A DNA stretch of 56,595 nucleotides from Algoriphagus alkaliphilus (GTDB lineage: Bacteria; Bacteroidota; Bacteroidia; Cytophagales; Cyclobacteriaceae). The translations under genes were made by a program, and so were the position numbers. Position 1 is the stretch's first letter. Every line of letters starts with the position of its first letter. The notes below the pieces were generated by a model that did no database searches, was not told where the DNA came from, and saw only the letters and a list, made by a program, of their open reading frames with translations. Where the stretch lies: positions 1-56,595 of the forward strand of contig NZ_FMXE01000033.1 of NCBI RefSeq assembly GCF_900103735.1, given 5' to 3'. Below, one piece after another: positions 1 through 8,960 of this stretch.

Positions 1-275
1 ACGGCCTTTTTTAGGATGTCCCGCTCGATCTGAGCCTCTTTCAAGGCTTTCTTCAACTCCGCTATTTCTCGCTGTTCGGGACTTAGGATAGCTTTACCCT
101 TTCCTGCAAAGCTTTGATCACCATGGGATTCAAACTCTCTGCTCCAGCGGCGAACCATATCTCCGGGTATTCCCAGCTCTCTACCGATCTCATTGGATGT
201 TTTACCATTCTTGTGAAGCTCGACAACCATTTTCTTGAATTCCTTGTCAAAACTTCTTCTTGTTCCTTCTTTCAT
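1..275 (-). CDS. IS3-family transposase OrfA (partial, 3' end off window)
   Basis: OrfA supplies the DNA-binding half of the IS3 transposase and is normally fused to the DDE catalytic OrfB by programmed frameshifting. About 92 residues are visible, starting at the ATG at 275. Residues 8-50 form a helix-turn-helix (FDKEFKKMVVEL, then GKTSNEIGRELGIPGDMVRRW), followed by a leucine-zipper-like helix with heptad leucines and isoleucines (REIAELKKALKEAQIERDIL). At bases 12 to 6 the zero frame contains A AAA AAG, the canonical -1 slippery heptamer of this family, placed right after the zipper as expected. OrfB would lie outside the window. The family call is strong; the subgroup is not determined. 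Confidence 0.88.
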   Translation of the reverse strand, partial: MKEGTRRSFDKEFKKMVVELHKNGKTSNEIGRELGIPGDMVRRWSREFESHGDQSFAGKGKAILSPEQREIAELKKALKEAQIERDILKKA

Positions 276-282
276 TGATTCT

Positions 283-301
283 AAGTTAAGGGGCTTAACT
301 T
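283..301. repeat. Perfect 8-bp palindrome at the IS end
   Basis: AAGTTAAG, then GGG, then CTTAACTT forms a perfect 8-bp stem with a 3-nt loop, directly upstream of the OrfA start and inside the IS terminus. It could be a transposase or repressor binding site, or a hairpin that limits read-through transcription into orfA. The function is inference. Confidence 0.6.
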
Positions 302-359
302 ACTGTCCAATCAAATGTAGCAGCTCCAGATATTGCAATTTTGGAATCTACTTTATAAC

Positions 360-396
360 AAAGCCCTGTCTGAAAATTGAAATCAAACAGGGCTTT
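360..396. terminator. Hairpin downstream of the S9 peptidase gene
   Basis: AAAGCCCTGT and ACAGGGCTTT pair as a 10-bp stem with a loop of about 17 nt, just beyond the peptidase stop codon. The plus-strand side continues into TTTAATTTTT; the minus side has a weaker T run. It probably terminates the minus-strand peptidase transcript, and may also block transcription coming from the IS side. Confidence 0.6.
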
Positions 397-407
397 AATT
401 TTTACAA

Positions 408-2843
408 TCACTTCTTCGAATCCAATTGATTTTTATTCTTCACAAACTTCTCTAACCAGGTATCCATTTCCCAAAGCGTATGAAGGATGGATTCTTTGGC
501 CGCATAGCCATGACTTTCGTGTGGGAGGAATACCAAACGAGCGGTAACCCCATGGCCTTTCAAGGCATTATAGTACCGCTCGGATTGAATTGGAAACGTT
601 CCGGAGTTGTTGTCCGCTTCGCCGTGAATCAACAAGATTGGCGTTTCCACTTTATGGGCATAGGAGAATGGGGACATATTGAAATACACTTCCGGAGCTT
701 CCCAATACGTTCGCTGCTCATATTGAAATCCAAAGGGAGTCAAAGTTCTGTTATACGCGCCACTTCGTGCAATTCCTGCGGCAAACAAGTTGGTATGAGA
801 AAGCAGGTTTGCCGTCATAAATGCGCCATAGGAGTGTCCACCAACTCCGATTCTCATTCGATCCCCGATGCCCATTCCAACGATCTGATCTATGGCAGCT
901 TCGGCATTGGCCACTAACTGTTCGATGAAATAATCGTTGGGTTCTTCCTCACCTTCGCCCACAATCGGCATTTCGGTCTGATCCATGATCGCATAGCCAC
1001 GCGTCACCCAGTAGATCGGCGAACCCCAGCTTAATCTGGTAAAGGCATATTTGGAGCCTCTGACTTGCGCGGCGATTTCGGCTGATTTATACTCACGGGG
1101 ATAGGCCCACATTAAGACGGGAAGTGTTCCGTCTTTTGTGGCATCGTATCCCGCAGGCGTGTAGACTACAGCCGAAAGGCTCAGTCCGTCTTTTCTCTTG
1201 TAAGTAACCAATTGCTTCTTTATTCCTTTGATGGATTCGTAGGGATGAGCAAAGTTGGTCACCTGAAGCGGGGCGATTCTTTTTTTGGTATTGATCAGCC
1301 AATAATTAGGCTGAAGATCTGTACTTTCTTTTAGTGTAATAAACTCTGATGCATCTTCATCCAGTACTTTGACTACCCGCTCGTAGTACGGAGCCTGTGA
1401 TCTCCAGAGGATGTTCTCTGTTTTATTCTTGGTGTCAAAAGCAGAAAGATATGGCATGCTACCATCCGGTGAACCACCCTCGCTTGTCATATAGACCAGA
1501 TCACCTTTACGAAGAAGGACACGCTGACCAAATTTGTTCACGGTGTAGACAGGATTTCCCGGATCATTGTAAATATCATCCGATGAACGATCAATAATTA
1601 CTTTTGGAGATTGCCCTGCATTGGATGGATTAATCACGGATTTCCGATCCATTCTTGTTTTAGACCAGCTTTCCGAAAGGATAGCAAAGTTATCGTCCGA
1701 CCAGGCGATGCCGCCAAATCGGTAGGGAGTACTCGCCAGCTTTTGTTTAACTCCCGTAAATGGGGCTTTTAGTGTGTAAATAATTTCTCGCTCTGCAATT
1801 TCAACTTTGGGATCCCCACCATCTTGAGCTTCCACCCAATATAATGTGGCAGGTTGATCTGCTCTCCAATTGATATTGCGGGGGCCTGCTACAGTGGCAT
1901 CAAAACCTGTGGGACGATTTTCATCCAATGGAATTTGTGCCAAAGTTTTTACTTTTTGTCCTGCTTTGGTCCAAATTTCCACATCATAAGGAAAGCGGTT
2001 TGCAGGTACCAGATATGAAAAAGGTTTTTTGACAGTTTCGACGATTAGATGGGATCCGTCAGGAGATAGATCCATTGACTTGATCATACCTACCGGGCCG
2101 ATTGGCTTTTTAGTACCATCCAAATTAACCATCATTAGCTGGGAGCTCATGAAATAGGCAAACAGTGCTTCGTCATGTGGGTTAGTAAGCAAATCCTGAT
2201 AGGTTCTGCTTGGAGCTGCATTGCCTGAAGTCTCCTGAATTATTGGTCCGGCCGGAGCCAGGGGAGCTTTTGGAATTTCTCCCCGTACGGGATTGACGGC
2301 TTTAATTAAAATTTGATTGTCCGGAGTCCAGGCAAAGCTTCCTCCCACGATTTCATTTAAAATGTTCTCAGTGAGTTTACGAGCTTCGAAGGTGGCTATA
2401 TCTATCACCCAAAGACTGATTCCATTAGCTTCAGTTTGCGTAAAAGCCACATAATTATCATCTCTGGAAAGCGAAAAACCGTTCATTTTTGAATTTGTTG
2501 GGAGTCCTTTGATTTGGACTTCTTCTCCTCCCTTGGTCATTTTAATTTTCAGATTTTCCACGCTTCCAGTTCTACTTGGTCCGGAAGTTGCTGGATTTAT
2601 GCGCAGACCGGCGATCCGAAGCTCAGGCTGTGACAGATCTTCGATGGAAGGATTCCCAGCCCGTTCAATTAACATCATCCAATTTCCATTTTTGCTAAAA
2701 ACAACCGAAGGGGTACTTGGTGCATTGACCAAATCGGCTATAGCTTTGGGTGGAGTCTGATAAGTAGTCTGTGCAAAATTGGACCCAAGATACGCTCCGA
2801 ATAAAGTGAGCGCCAAAATTGATTTAGTTAAGAGTCTGTACAT
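408..2843 (-). CDS. S9 family prolyl-oligopeptidase-like serine peptidase (glutamyl endopeptidase, S9D type)
   Basis: A secreted or periplasmic serine peptidase with an N-terminal beta-propeller and a C-terminal alpha/beta-hydrolase domain. I chose the ATG at 2843 (811 residues) because it begins a clean signal peptide (MYRLLTKSILALTLFGAY, ending SNFAQ). The longer frame from a TTG at 2894 adds 17 residues ahead of it. The catalytic triad is visible: Ser671 in GGHSYGAF, Asp744 in HGEADNNSG, and His778 in HESHGY. The long stretch after the nucleophile (AGIARSGAYNRTLTPFGFQ) is characteristic of the S9D glutamyl endopeptidase-like subfamily. The gene stands alone, flanked by an IS end downstream and gldJ upstream, so the physiological substrate is unknown. 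Confidence 0.92.
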   Translation of the reverse strand: MYRLLTKSILALTLFGAYLGSNFAQTTYQTPPKAIADLVNAPSTPSVVFSKNGNWMMLIERAGNPSIEDLSQPELRIAGLRINPATSGPSRTGSVENLKIKMTKGGEEVQIKGLPTNSKMNGFSLSRDDNYVAFTQTEANGISLWVIDIATFEARKLTENILNEIVGGSFAWTPDNQILIKAVNPVRGEIPKAPLAPAGPIIQETSGNAAPSRTYQDLLTNPHDEALFAYFMSSQLMMVNLDGTKKPIGPVGMIKSMDLSPDGSHLIVETVKKPFSYLVPANRFPYDVEIWTKAGQKVKTLAQIPLDENRPTGFDATVAGPRNINWRADQPATLYWVEAQDGGDPKVEIAEREIIYTLKAPFTGVKQKLASTPYRFGGIAWSDDNFAILSESWSKTRMDRKSVINPSNAGQSPKVIIDRSSDDIYNDPGNPVYTVNKFGQRVLLRKGDLVYMTSEGGSPDGSMPYLSAFDTKNKTENILWRSQAPYYERVVKVLDEDASEFITLKESTDLQPNYWLINTKKRIAPLQVTNFAHPYESIKGIKKQLVTYKRKDGLSLSAVVYTPAGYDATKDGTLPVLMWAYPREYKSAEIAAQVRGSKYAFTRLSWGSPIYWVTRGYAIMDQTEMPIVGEGEEEPNDYFIEQLVANAEAAIDQIVGMGIGDRMRIGVGGHSYGAFMTANLLSHTNLFAAGIARSGAYNRTLTPFGFQYEQRTYWEAPEVYFNMSPFSYAHKVETPILLIHGEADNNSGTFPIQSERYYNALKGHGVTARLVFLPHESHGYAAKESILHTLWEMDTWLEKFVKNKNQLDSKK

Positions 2844-2970
2844 ATTGATTTGGGTTAATTCTGCATGAAAATACTCTTGAATTTTAGAAGTCAAGGATTG
2901 AAATACGCCAATGGTAAAAATTGGAGGGAAAGTGGAGTTTCCTGATGTTTTGACTAATTATGCCTTTAAA

Positions 2971-3000
2971 ACAAAAAAGCCCGGCATTTTGGGCCAGGCT
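2971..3000 (-). terminator. Rho-independent terminator of gldJ
   Basis: On the minus strand AGCCTGGC pairs with GCCGGGCT across a short loop, with one G-U wobble, followed by a run of six Ts. It lies about 20 bases past the gldJ stop codon, an ordinary intrinsic terminator. Confidence 0.8.
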
Positions 3001-3021
3001 CTCTTTTATTAAATTTAATTT

Positions 3022-4245
3022 TTATTTTCCTTTTTCACCGATGGAGATCATTGCACAACGGAATCCGATGTGATTGGTGGCAGAATCTTGGTGCATAAAT
3101 CTACGTGTACCGGGTGCCAACCAATAGGCCACGTCCTTCCAAGAGCCACCTTTATATACCCTGATTTGGTCCGTGAATAAAGAAGTCTCGTAATTTTCCT
3201 CTTCGTCATGCACCCCATCTTTTCTCATAGGGTTAAGATCATCTGAATCTTGAAAAGTCATTGGCCTGTAGATGTCATAAACCCATTCGTTCATATTACC
3301 TGCCATGTGGTAGAGTCCAAAATCATTTGGTGCCATATCGTACACGTTGGTTGGAAGAATATCTCCATCGTTTCTTTGATTACCTGAGATACCAGCATAG
3401 TCACCTCGTCCCCGCTTAAAGTTAGCAAGGAAGTCTCCCTGCTTACCTTTTCGCTTAACGTTGTAGGGATTACGGACACCACGACCATCCCAAGGATAGA
3501 TTCGGCCATATTCCTGATTTTCATCCAAATATTGAGTTCCGATCATCGCTTTGGCGGCATATTCCCACTCAGCTTCGTTTGGAAGTCTAAAATCTGCCAT
3601 AGCTACTCCTCGTTCGATTAATTGAACCTTAGTGAAGGATGAGTCAATTCCTCTTTCCTTTCGGACTAAATCCTGAACGAAATCAGTTCTCCATTTTGAA
3701 TATACGCTTGCTTGTTTCCAAGATACTCCTGCCACAGGGTAGAAATTGAAGCCAGGGAATCTAAAATAGTATGATTGATACAAGTCATTGAAGGACATCG
3801 CGCTCGCCCAGACTGCTTCAGAAGGTTCGAGTTTCAAAAGCGAATCAGCACTCACTTTTTTCTTCATGTCAAACAAAAATTCCCGGTAATCATTATTGGT
3901 GATTTCGGTTTCATCCATGTAAAAATTGGCAATCGATACAGTTCTCTCCAAGTTATCTCTAAAAGCCATTATGTCCTCTTCCTGTGAACCCAATACAGTC
4001 CGGCCGCCCTGAACAAACTTCAAGTTTGGACCGGGAATTTGCTCTGCTCTTTTGGAAACAAAAAAGTTTGTAGAATCATTTTCCTCAAAAGAAAATGCCG
4101 CTCCGGTAGTAGCACTTTTCTTACCAGGTTTGTCGGCGGTTCTTCGGCCATACCCTGGAGTTTTGTTGCAGGAGGATAATACAGTAGCGGAAACCAGCAA
4201 AAAAGCTGTTGTCCACATTCCCCATGATTTGTTATTCAGACGCAT
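3022..4245 (-). CDS. gldJ: Gliding motility lipoprotein GldJ-like (SUMF1 fold)
   Basis: GldJ is a membrane lipoprotein needed for gliding and for assembly of the type IX secretion system in Flavobacterium. This 407-residue protein has a lipoprotein signal with the lipobox ending at Cys26 (ATVLSSC) and a SUMF1/formylglycine-generating-enzyme fold from about residue 75 to the end. The C-terminal block (VYKGGSWKDVAYWLAP, then IGFRCAM) closely resembles my recollection of Flavobacterium GldJ. The paired cysteines that follow KGGS in true formylglycine-generating enzymes are absent, so a structural role is likely. It is shorter than flavobacterial GldJ (about 560 residues). It could alternatively be a GldK paralogue; no gldKLMN cluster lies nearby. 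Confidence 0.78.
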   Translation of the reverse strand: MRLNNKSWGMWTTAFLLVSATVLSSCNKTPGYGRRTADKPGKKSATTGAAFSFEENDSTNFFVSKRAEQIPGPNLKFVQGGRTVLGSQEEDIMAFRDNLERTVSIANFYMDETEITNNDYREFLFDMKKKVSADSLLKLEPSEAVWASAMSFNDLYQSYYFRFPGFNFYPVAGVSWKQASVYSKWRTDFVQDLVRKERGIDSSFTKVQLIERGVAMADFRLPNEAEWEYAAKAMIGTQYLDENQEYGRIYPWDGRGVRNPYNVKRKGKQGDFLANFKRGRGDYAGISGNQRNDGDILPTNVYDMAPNDFGLYHMAGNMNEWVYDIYRPMTFQDSDDLNPMRKDGVHDEEENYETSLFTDQIRVYKGGSWKDVAYWLAPGTRRFMHQDSATNHIGFRCAMISIGEKGK

Positions 4246-4422
4246 ATATTGATGTTTTGGTCTATTTCAGAATGCTAATATAGATGCATTGGAACCTACT
4301 TCCAACGCTTTTCAATTTTCAGGTTTATTCAAAATGGCCCCAATTGAATCATTTGAGGCAAATTCAACAAAATTCATAATCGAAAATGCAATATTTATGC
4401 CAGTTAAATTTTGATAAATTTC

Positions 4423-7400
4423 TTAAAAACTCATTTCCAAAAGAACCTTTTGGGCCTTTTGAATGGTCGGGACTCCTTCAATGGTAAGAATCAAACGGTT
4501 TTTGTGTTCTTTTATTTTACACTGCTTAGTCTGTACCTGTGCAAACTTCATAATCTTGCCAAAAACAGCGGAAGAATAGAAGTCATCCCGATTCGAAGGC
4601 AAAAGGTAACACTTCATTTGCCTTCCTTTCAAGACAAGCTTCTCAATTCCAAGCTTTTCTGCTACCCAACGTAAACGAACTGTCTCCATTAAGTCACTGA
4701 CTGCCTGTGGGAATGGACCAAAACGATCCTGAAGCATTAGCGAAAATTTTGTGAGATCTTCTTCATTTTTGATTGCATCGAGTTTGGAATAAAGCCCCAA
4801 ACGTTCACTGATATTGGTCACGTATGATTCAGGAATTAACAGTTCCAAGTCGGTTTCTATGGTACAATCCTGAACCAATACCCTCACTCTTCCGCTCAAA
4901 TCTGTCTCAAAAAGTGCGGCAAATTCATTTTCCTTCAATTCCTGTACAGCTTCATCGAGGATTTTATGATACATCTCAAATCCCAGATCGGTGATAAATC
5001 CGCTTTGCTCGGCACCCAGTAAATTTCCCGCCCCCCGAATGTCCAGATCTTTCATCGCTACTTTGAATCCGTCACCTAAATCCGAAAACTCCTCTAAGGT
5101 TTGAAGCCTTTTTCTGGCCTCCGCAGTCAAACCTGACATCGGACTGGTCAATAGGTAGCAGAATGCTTTTTTATTGCTTCGCCCTACCCGGCCACGCATC
5201 TGATGCAAGTCGCTCAATCCAAACATGTGAGCCCGGTTGATGATGATTGTATTGGCGTTCGGAATATCCAGTCCTGACTCGATGATATTGGTAGAGACCA
5301 ATACGTCATATTCATGATTGATGAAATCTACCATTACTTTTTCAAGCTTTTTGCCATCCATTTGACCATGAGCACTGATAACGCGGGCATCCGGCACCAG
5401 CTTCATGATCAGGTTGGCAATGCTTTCAATCTCCCCGACACGATTGTGCACAAAGAAAACCTGCCCTCCTCTTCTCAGCTCATAAGCAACTGCATCACGG
5501 ATCACAGGCTCTTGGAAGGTCTGAACTTCGGTCGTGACAGGTTGGCGATTGGGAGGGGGAGTGGCGATCACAGAAAGATCCCGTGCGCCCATCAGCGAAA
5601 AGTGCAGTGTTCGCGGAATCGGTGTAGCGGTCAGGGTTAGGACATCCACATTGACTCGCAAATTTTTGAGTTGGTCTTTGACTTTGACACCAAACTTCTG
5701 CTCCTCATCTATGATCAACAGACCGAGATCTCTAAAAACGATGTCTTTATTGACGATTTTATGTGTGCCAACCAGAATGTCGATCTCGCCGGTTTTCACC
5801 TGAGCAATGATTTCTTTGATTTCTTTAGCAGAGCGAAAACGGTTGATGTATTCCACCTTGACAGGAAGATTTTCCAATCTTTCGATGAAGGTGTGAAAAT
5901 GCTGCATTGCCAAAATGGTGGTTGGGACCAATATGGCCACTTGCTTGCGGTCATTGACTGCTTTAAAGGCCGCACGGATGGCGACTTCAGTTTTTCCGAA
6001 TCCTACGTCTCCACATACCAATCGGTCCATTGGATATGTTTTTTCCATATCAGATTTGACATCTGAAGTGGCCAAAGCCTGGTCAGGCGTATCTTCATAG
6101 ATGAAGGAAGATTCCAATTCTACCTGTAAAACAGAATCTCTCGAGAAAGCAAACCCCTGTGCAGACCTTCGCTTGGCATAGAGTGCGATCAAATCCTTTG
6201 CAATGTCTTTTACCTGCTTTTTGGCGCGGGATTTTTTGTTTTCCCACTCGGGAGAACCCAATTTCGACATGGAAGGTACTTGCCCCTCCTGACCGGAATA
6301 CTTTGAGATTTTGTGGAGGGAGTGGATGTTGACGTACAAAAGGTCATCATCCCGAAAGATCAGGCGGACAGCTTCTTGCTTCTTGCCGTTGACATCGACC
6401 TTTTCCAAACCCGCAAAGCGTCCAACGCCATAATCAACGTGAACAATGTAATCGCCGGGGTGGAGGGCTTTCAGCTCTTTGATGGTGAGGGCTTTGGATT
6501 TACTGGCTTTTGCCCTTGATTTATATCTGTGAAAACGTTCAAATAACTGGTGATCGGTGTAGCAAACGATTTTTCCCTGCTTGTCTACAAATCCCTCCCT
6601 TAGCCCCAAAAGCATGCTTTGAACATGAAGAGTAGGATCCAATTCATGAAAAATTCCAAGTAGCCGGTCGATTTGCTTTTCGTTCTCAGCCGTAATTAAA
6701 TTGGTGAACCCCTGTTTTTCGTTGTCTGAAAGATTGGCGACGAGCAGGTCGAAATTCTTATTGAAAGAGGGCTGAGGCTGACTTCCCCAGTTTATTTTAT
6801 TTTCTGTTTTCAAATAAAATTGCCTGCCAAATTCAACACTTGAAAATCTGCTGATGATGGCTGAAAAGTCCGCTCCCCGATCAAACAAATCCGTAGGCTT
6901 CAGCAATAAATTTTCGGTGTGAGATTTGGATACAATTTGGGTAAATGCCTGTTCAGCTTTGTGAAAGGATTCATCCATCACGTCCACTGTCAGCTGATAA
7001 TCCTTGATCCAAATAGTCGCGTTTTCAGGCAGAAAGCTCAGAAATGATTGCCTTACCTCCTGAAGCAGCTTCGTCTGTACATTTGGGATCAGGGAAATCA
7101 ACTCCACACTTGCAATTGAAAGTTGGGTTTCCGGATCAAAGGTTCGGATACTTTCCACTTCTTTGCCGAAAAGTTCGAGGCGATAGGGATGCTCGTTGCT
7201 GAAAGAAAACACGTCCAGTATTCCACCCCGTATCGCGAATTGACCGGGTTCATAGACGAAGTCGGTTCGCTCAAAATCATAGCTGGCCAAAAGTTCTGAC
7301 ACAAACTCCATATCGACCGATTCACCGACTCTGACCGAGAAGGTGTTTTCTACGAGTGACCGCTTATTGATCACTTTTTCGTAGAGTGCCTCTGGATAAG

Positions 7401-7773
7401 TGATAATTATGCGAGATTCTCCTTTTGTCTCCAAAATATGGTTCAGGATTTCGGCCCGCATCAGGACATTGGCATTGTCTACTTCATCGTATTGATAGGG
7501 GCGTTTAAAACTGCCGGGGAAAATCATGTGGATCTCCGTGTGAAGGAGGTTTTGCAAATCTGAATTCAGATAGGCCGCCTCCTCTTTATCTTGAGCGATG
7601 ATGAGGTGAAAACCACCGCTTTTTTCAAAATAAGAAGCCAAAAGAACCATGTCCAAGCTTCCTGATAGTCCCCGAAGTTGGAGCTTAATCGTTTCGGTAG
7701 ACGCTAGCTGATGGGCAAGCGTCTGAAAAATAGGGTCTGACTGGTAAATGCTGATAAAGGACTGACGATCCAA
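4423..7773 (-). CDS. mfd: Transcription-repair coupling factor Mfd
   Basis: Mfd is a DNA translocase that removes RNA polymerase stalled at lesions and recruits UvrA. From the chosen TTG at 7773 the protein has 1116 residues, normal for the family. Domains in order: UvrB-like D1/D2 with RGGILDVFSF near residue 182; a CarD-type RNA-polymerase interaction domain beginning at HPGDYIVHVDYGVGRF near 437; helicase motor with Walker A GDVGFGKT at 588-595 and DEEQ at 689-692; the GRVGR motif; and a C-terminal D7 domain. The frame is open upstream to an ATG at 7950, but that start overlaps the divergent gene at 7897 and adds 59 residues of non-family sequence. A TAAATTTG element at 7813-7806 also supports the internal TTG. 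Confidence 0.95.
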   Translation of the reverse strand: MDRQSFISIYQSDPIFQTLAHQLASTETIKLQLRGLSGSLDMVLLASYFEKSGGFHLIIAQDKEEAAYLNSDLQNLLHTEIHMIFPGSFKRPYQYDEVDNANVLMRAEILNHILETKGESRIIITYPEALYEKVINKRSLVENTFSVRVGESVDMEFVSELLASYDFERTDFVYEPGQFAIRGGILDVFSFSNEHPYRLELFGKEVESIRTFDPETQLSIASVELISLIPNVQTKLLQEVRQSFLSFLPENATIWIKDYQLTVDVMDESFHKAEQAFTQIVSKSHTENLLLKPTDLFDRGADFSAIISRFSSVEFGRQFYLKTENKINWGSQPQPSFNKNFDLLVANLSDNEKQGFTNLITAENEKQIDRLLGIFHELDPTLHVQSMLLGLREGFVDKQGKIVCYTDHQLFERFHRYKSRAKASKSKALTIKELKALHPGDYIVHVDYGVGRFAGLEKVDVNGKKQEAVRLIFRDDDLLYVNIHSLHKISKYSGQEGQVPSMSKLGSPEWENKKSRAKKQVKDIAKDLIALYAKRRSAQGFAFSRDSVLQVELESSFIYEDTPDQALATSDVKSDMEKTYPMDRLVCGDVGFGKTEVAIRAAFKAVNDRKQVAILVPTTILAMQHFHTFIERLENLPVKVEYINRFRSAKEIKEIIAQVKTGEIDILVGTHKIVNKDIVFRDLGLLIIDEEQKFGVKVKDQLKNLRVNVDVLTLTATPIPRTLHFSLMGARDLSVIATPPPNRQPVTTEVQTFQEPVIRDAVAYELRRGGQVFFVHNRVGEIESIANLIMKLVPDARVISAHGQMDGKKLEKVMVDFINHEYDVLVSTNIIESGLDIPNANTIIINRAHMFGLSDLHQMRGRVGRSNKKAFCYLLTSPMSGLTAEARKRLQTLEEFSDLGDGFKVAMKDLDIRGAGNLLGAEQSGFITDLGFEMYHKILDEAVQELKENEFAALFETDLSGRVRVLVQDCTIETDLELLIPESYVTNISERLGLYSKLDAIKNEEDLTKFSLMLQDRFGPFPQAVSDLMETVRLRWVAEKLGIEKLVLKGRQMKCYLLPSNRDDFYSSAVFGKIMKFAQVQTKQCKIKEHKNRLILTIEGVPTIQKAQKVLLEMSF

Positions 7774-7805
7774 GGCTGGAAATGTTAGAGGAATATTGGA
7801 AGTGC

Positions 7806-7813
7806 CAAATTTA
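7806..7813 (-). promoter_or_regulatory. Candidate -7 element (TAAATTTG) for mfd
   Basis: The minus strand carries a perfect TAnnTTTG Bacteroidota -7 box, 32 nt upstream of the proposed TTG start of mfd. I see no convincing TTG at the -33 distance. It matters because transcription from here would start downstream of the longer ATG option. Confidence 0.45.
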
Positions 7814-7896
7814 GGGTATTTTGACCTTTTTAAGGTTAGCGGTCGAGTATTTGATAATTTTCTGAACCAAGCACCCTTTAAAATGTTTTTTATCAG

Positions 7897-8511
7897 ATGA
7901 ATCGAACAAAAGAACCCCAAACCTGGCTTCAACGGGTGGAAAATCTCCATCCCTATGAGTCTTTGCTTTATTTGGGGATGTTTGGCAGCGGGCTGATTTT
8001 TTTATTCTTAGTCGTAGCTTTCATCTCCTCCGGAATTAATCAGTTAGAAGGCTTGAATCACAAGATCCCTGTAGCGTTTCTGATTTCGACCTTCATGTTG
8101 ATCCTTTCGGGCTATACCGCCACCAAAATGAGACTGCATTACCAGGAAGAAAACCTTCCCAAATTGGAAGGCTCATTGCGGAACACCTTTCTTCTGGGAG
8201 TGACTTTCACTATCCTTCAGTTTGCAGGGTGGAAGGAATTAACTGACATGGGTATAAACTTTACGGGGCTTCCCAGTGGCAGTTTTTTATATTTACTTTC
8301 CGGGATTCACATCTTCCACTTGTTGGGGGCAATGATCTTTGCACTAATCTTATTGGTACAGCTTCGCAAGACCCAAGAAGATGGGATCCGAAAATTGATC
8401 TTGGTGACTAACCCGTTTGAAAAAATGAGAATTCGGTTATTTACCGTTTACTGGCATTTTATGGATGCGATTTGGTTGATTTTATTTTTCCTGTTTATCC
8501 TTAGCTTCTGA
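7897..8511 (+). CDS. Cytochrome c oxidase subunit III-like membrane protein
   Basis: A 204-residue protein with five predicted membrane segments (roughly residues 24-46, 60-78, 94-112, 128-152 and 182-203). The arrangement, with LLSGIHIFHLLGA in helix 4 and VYWHFMDAIWLILFF in the last helix, is typical of heme-copper oxidase subunit III (five-helix, CyoC/CtaE type). Subunit III supports proton uptake and stability of the oxidase in the cytoplasmic membrane. No subunit I or II gene is nearby, so this is an orphan copy; whether it joins the main terminal oxidase is unknown. The stop codon overlaps the next start by one base (TGATG), so the two genes are probably cotranscribed. Confidence 0.85.
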   Translation: MNRTKEPQTWLQRVENLHPYESLLYLGMFGSGLIFLFLVVAFISSGINQLEGLNHKIPVAFLISTFMLILSGYTATKMRLHYQEENLPKLEGSLRNTFLLGVTFTILQFAGWKELTDMGINFTGLPSGSFLYLLSGIHIFHLLGAMIFALILLVQLRKTQEDGIRKLILVTNPFEKMRIRLFTVYWHFMDAIWLILFFLFILSF

Positions 8512-8960
8512 TGCAAATACAAATAGAATCTCCTGTCGAGCAAGGCTATCTTGATGTGAAAGCCGGATTCAATGAGTCGCTTTTCAAAAAGCTCAGTCCG
8601 CCATTTCCGCCGGTAAAGCTGTTGCGATTTGATGGGTCACGAAAGGGTGATCTGGTTACTCTGGAACTTAATTTTATTTTTTTTAAACAAAAGTGGACCA
8701 GTGAAATCACAGAAGAAAGTGCCACCCCGCTGGAGTTTTTCTTTGTAGACAAAGGCGTAGAATTACCTTTCTTCCTTAAAAAATGGAAACACAAGCATCG
8801 GATAATTTCATCGGGGATCGGTTCGGTTATTCGCGATGAGATTGAGTATGAAGCACCTTTTCGTTTATTGACCTACGCACTTTATCCAGCCTTATGGCTT
8901 CAGTTTGCTTTTCGGAAGCCGATTTACAAAAAGATTTTCAAAAGGCCTGGAGCGCACTGA
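8511..8960 (+). CDS. SRPBCC-like ligand-binding domain protein
   Basis: A soluble 149-residue protein translationally coupled to the upstream oxidase-like subunit by a one-base overlap. The pattern of alternating beta strands, the segment DEIEYEAPFRLLTYALYPAL, and a final amphipathic helix ending KPIYKKIF resemble Bacteroidota SRPBCC/START-fold proteins. No catalytic motif is evident. Its 3' end overlaps the convergent Fur-family gene by 23 bases. The fold assignment is by resemblance, and the function is unknown. Confidence 0.65.
   Translation: MQIQIESPVEQGYLDVKAGFNESLFKKLSPPFPPVKLLRFDGSRKGDLVTLELNFIFFKQKWTSEITEESATPLEFFFVDKGVELPFFLKKWKHKHRIISSGIGSVIRDEIEYEAPFRLLTYALYPALWLQFAFRKPIYKKIFKRPGAH

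Larger units (their letters stand above)
1..309 (-). mobile_element. IS3-family insertion sequence, left end (truncated by window edge)
   Basis: This is the 5' end of an insertion sequence that reads leftward and leaves the window at base 1. It carries an OrfA-type transposase gene with a slippery heptamer. The outer end appears to be near base 309, where the minus strand reads TGGACAGTAAG, a TG-initiated tip as expected for IS3-family inverted repeats. Only one end is visible, so the right repeat, OrfB and any target duplication cannot be checked. The exact boundary is inferred to within a few bases. Confidence 0.75.

Noticed and set aside
480..917. A 145-codon frame antisense to the S9 peptidase gene
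   Set aside because: It is wholly inside a well-supported gene, has no recognisable domain, and has the composition expected of a shadow frame.
5314..6519. Several antisense frames of 60-131 codons within mfd
   Set aside because: They overlap the helicase-coding region in antisense and show no protein-family features.
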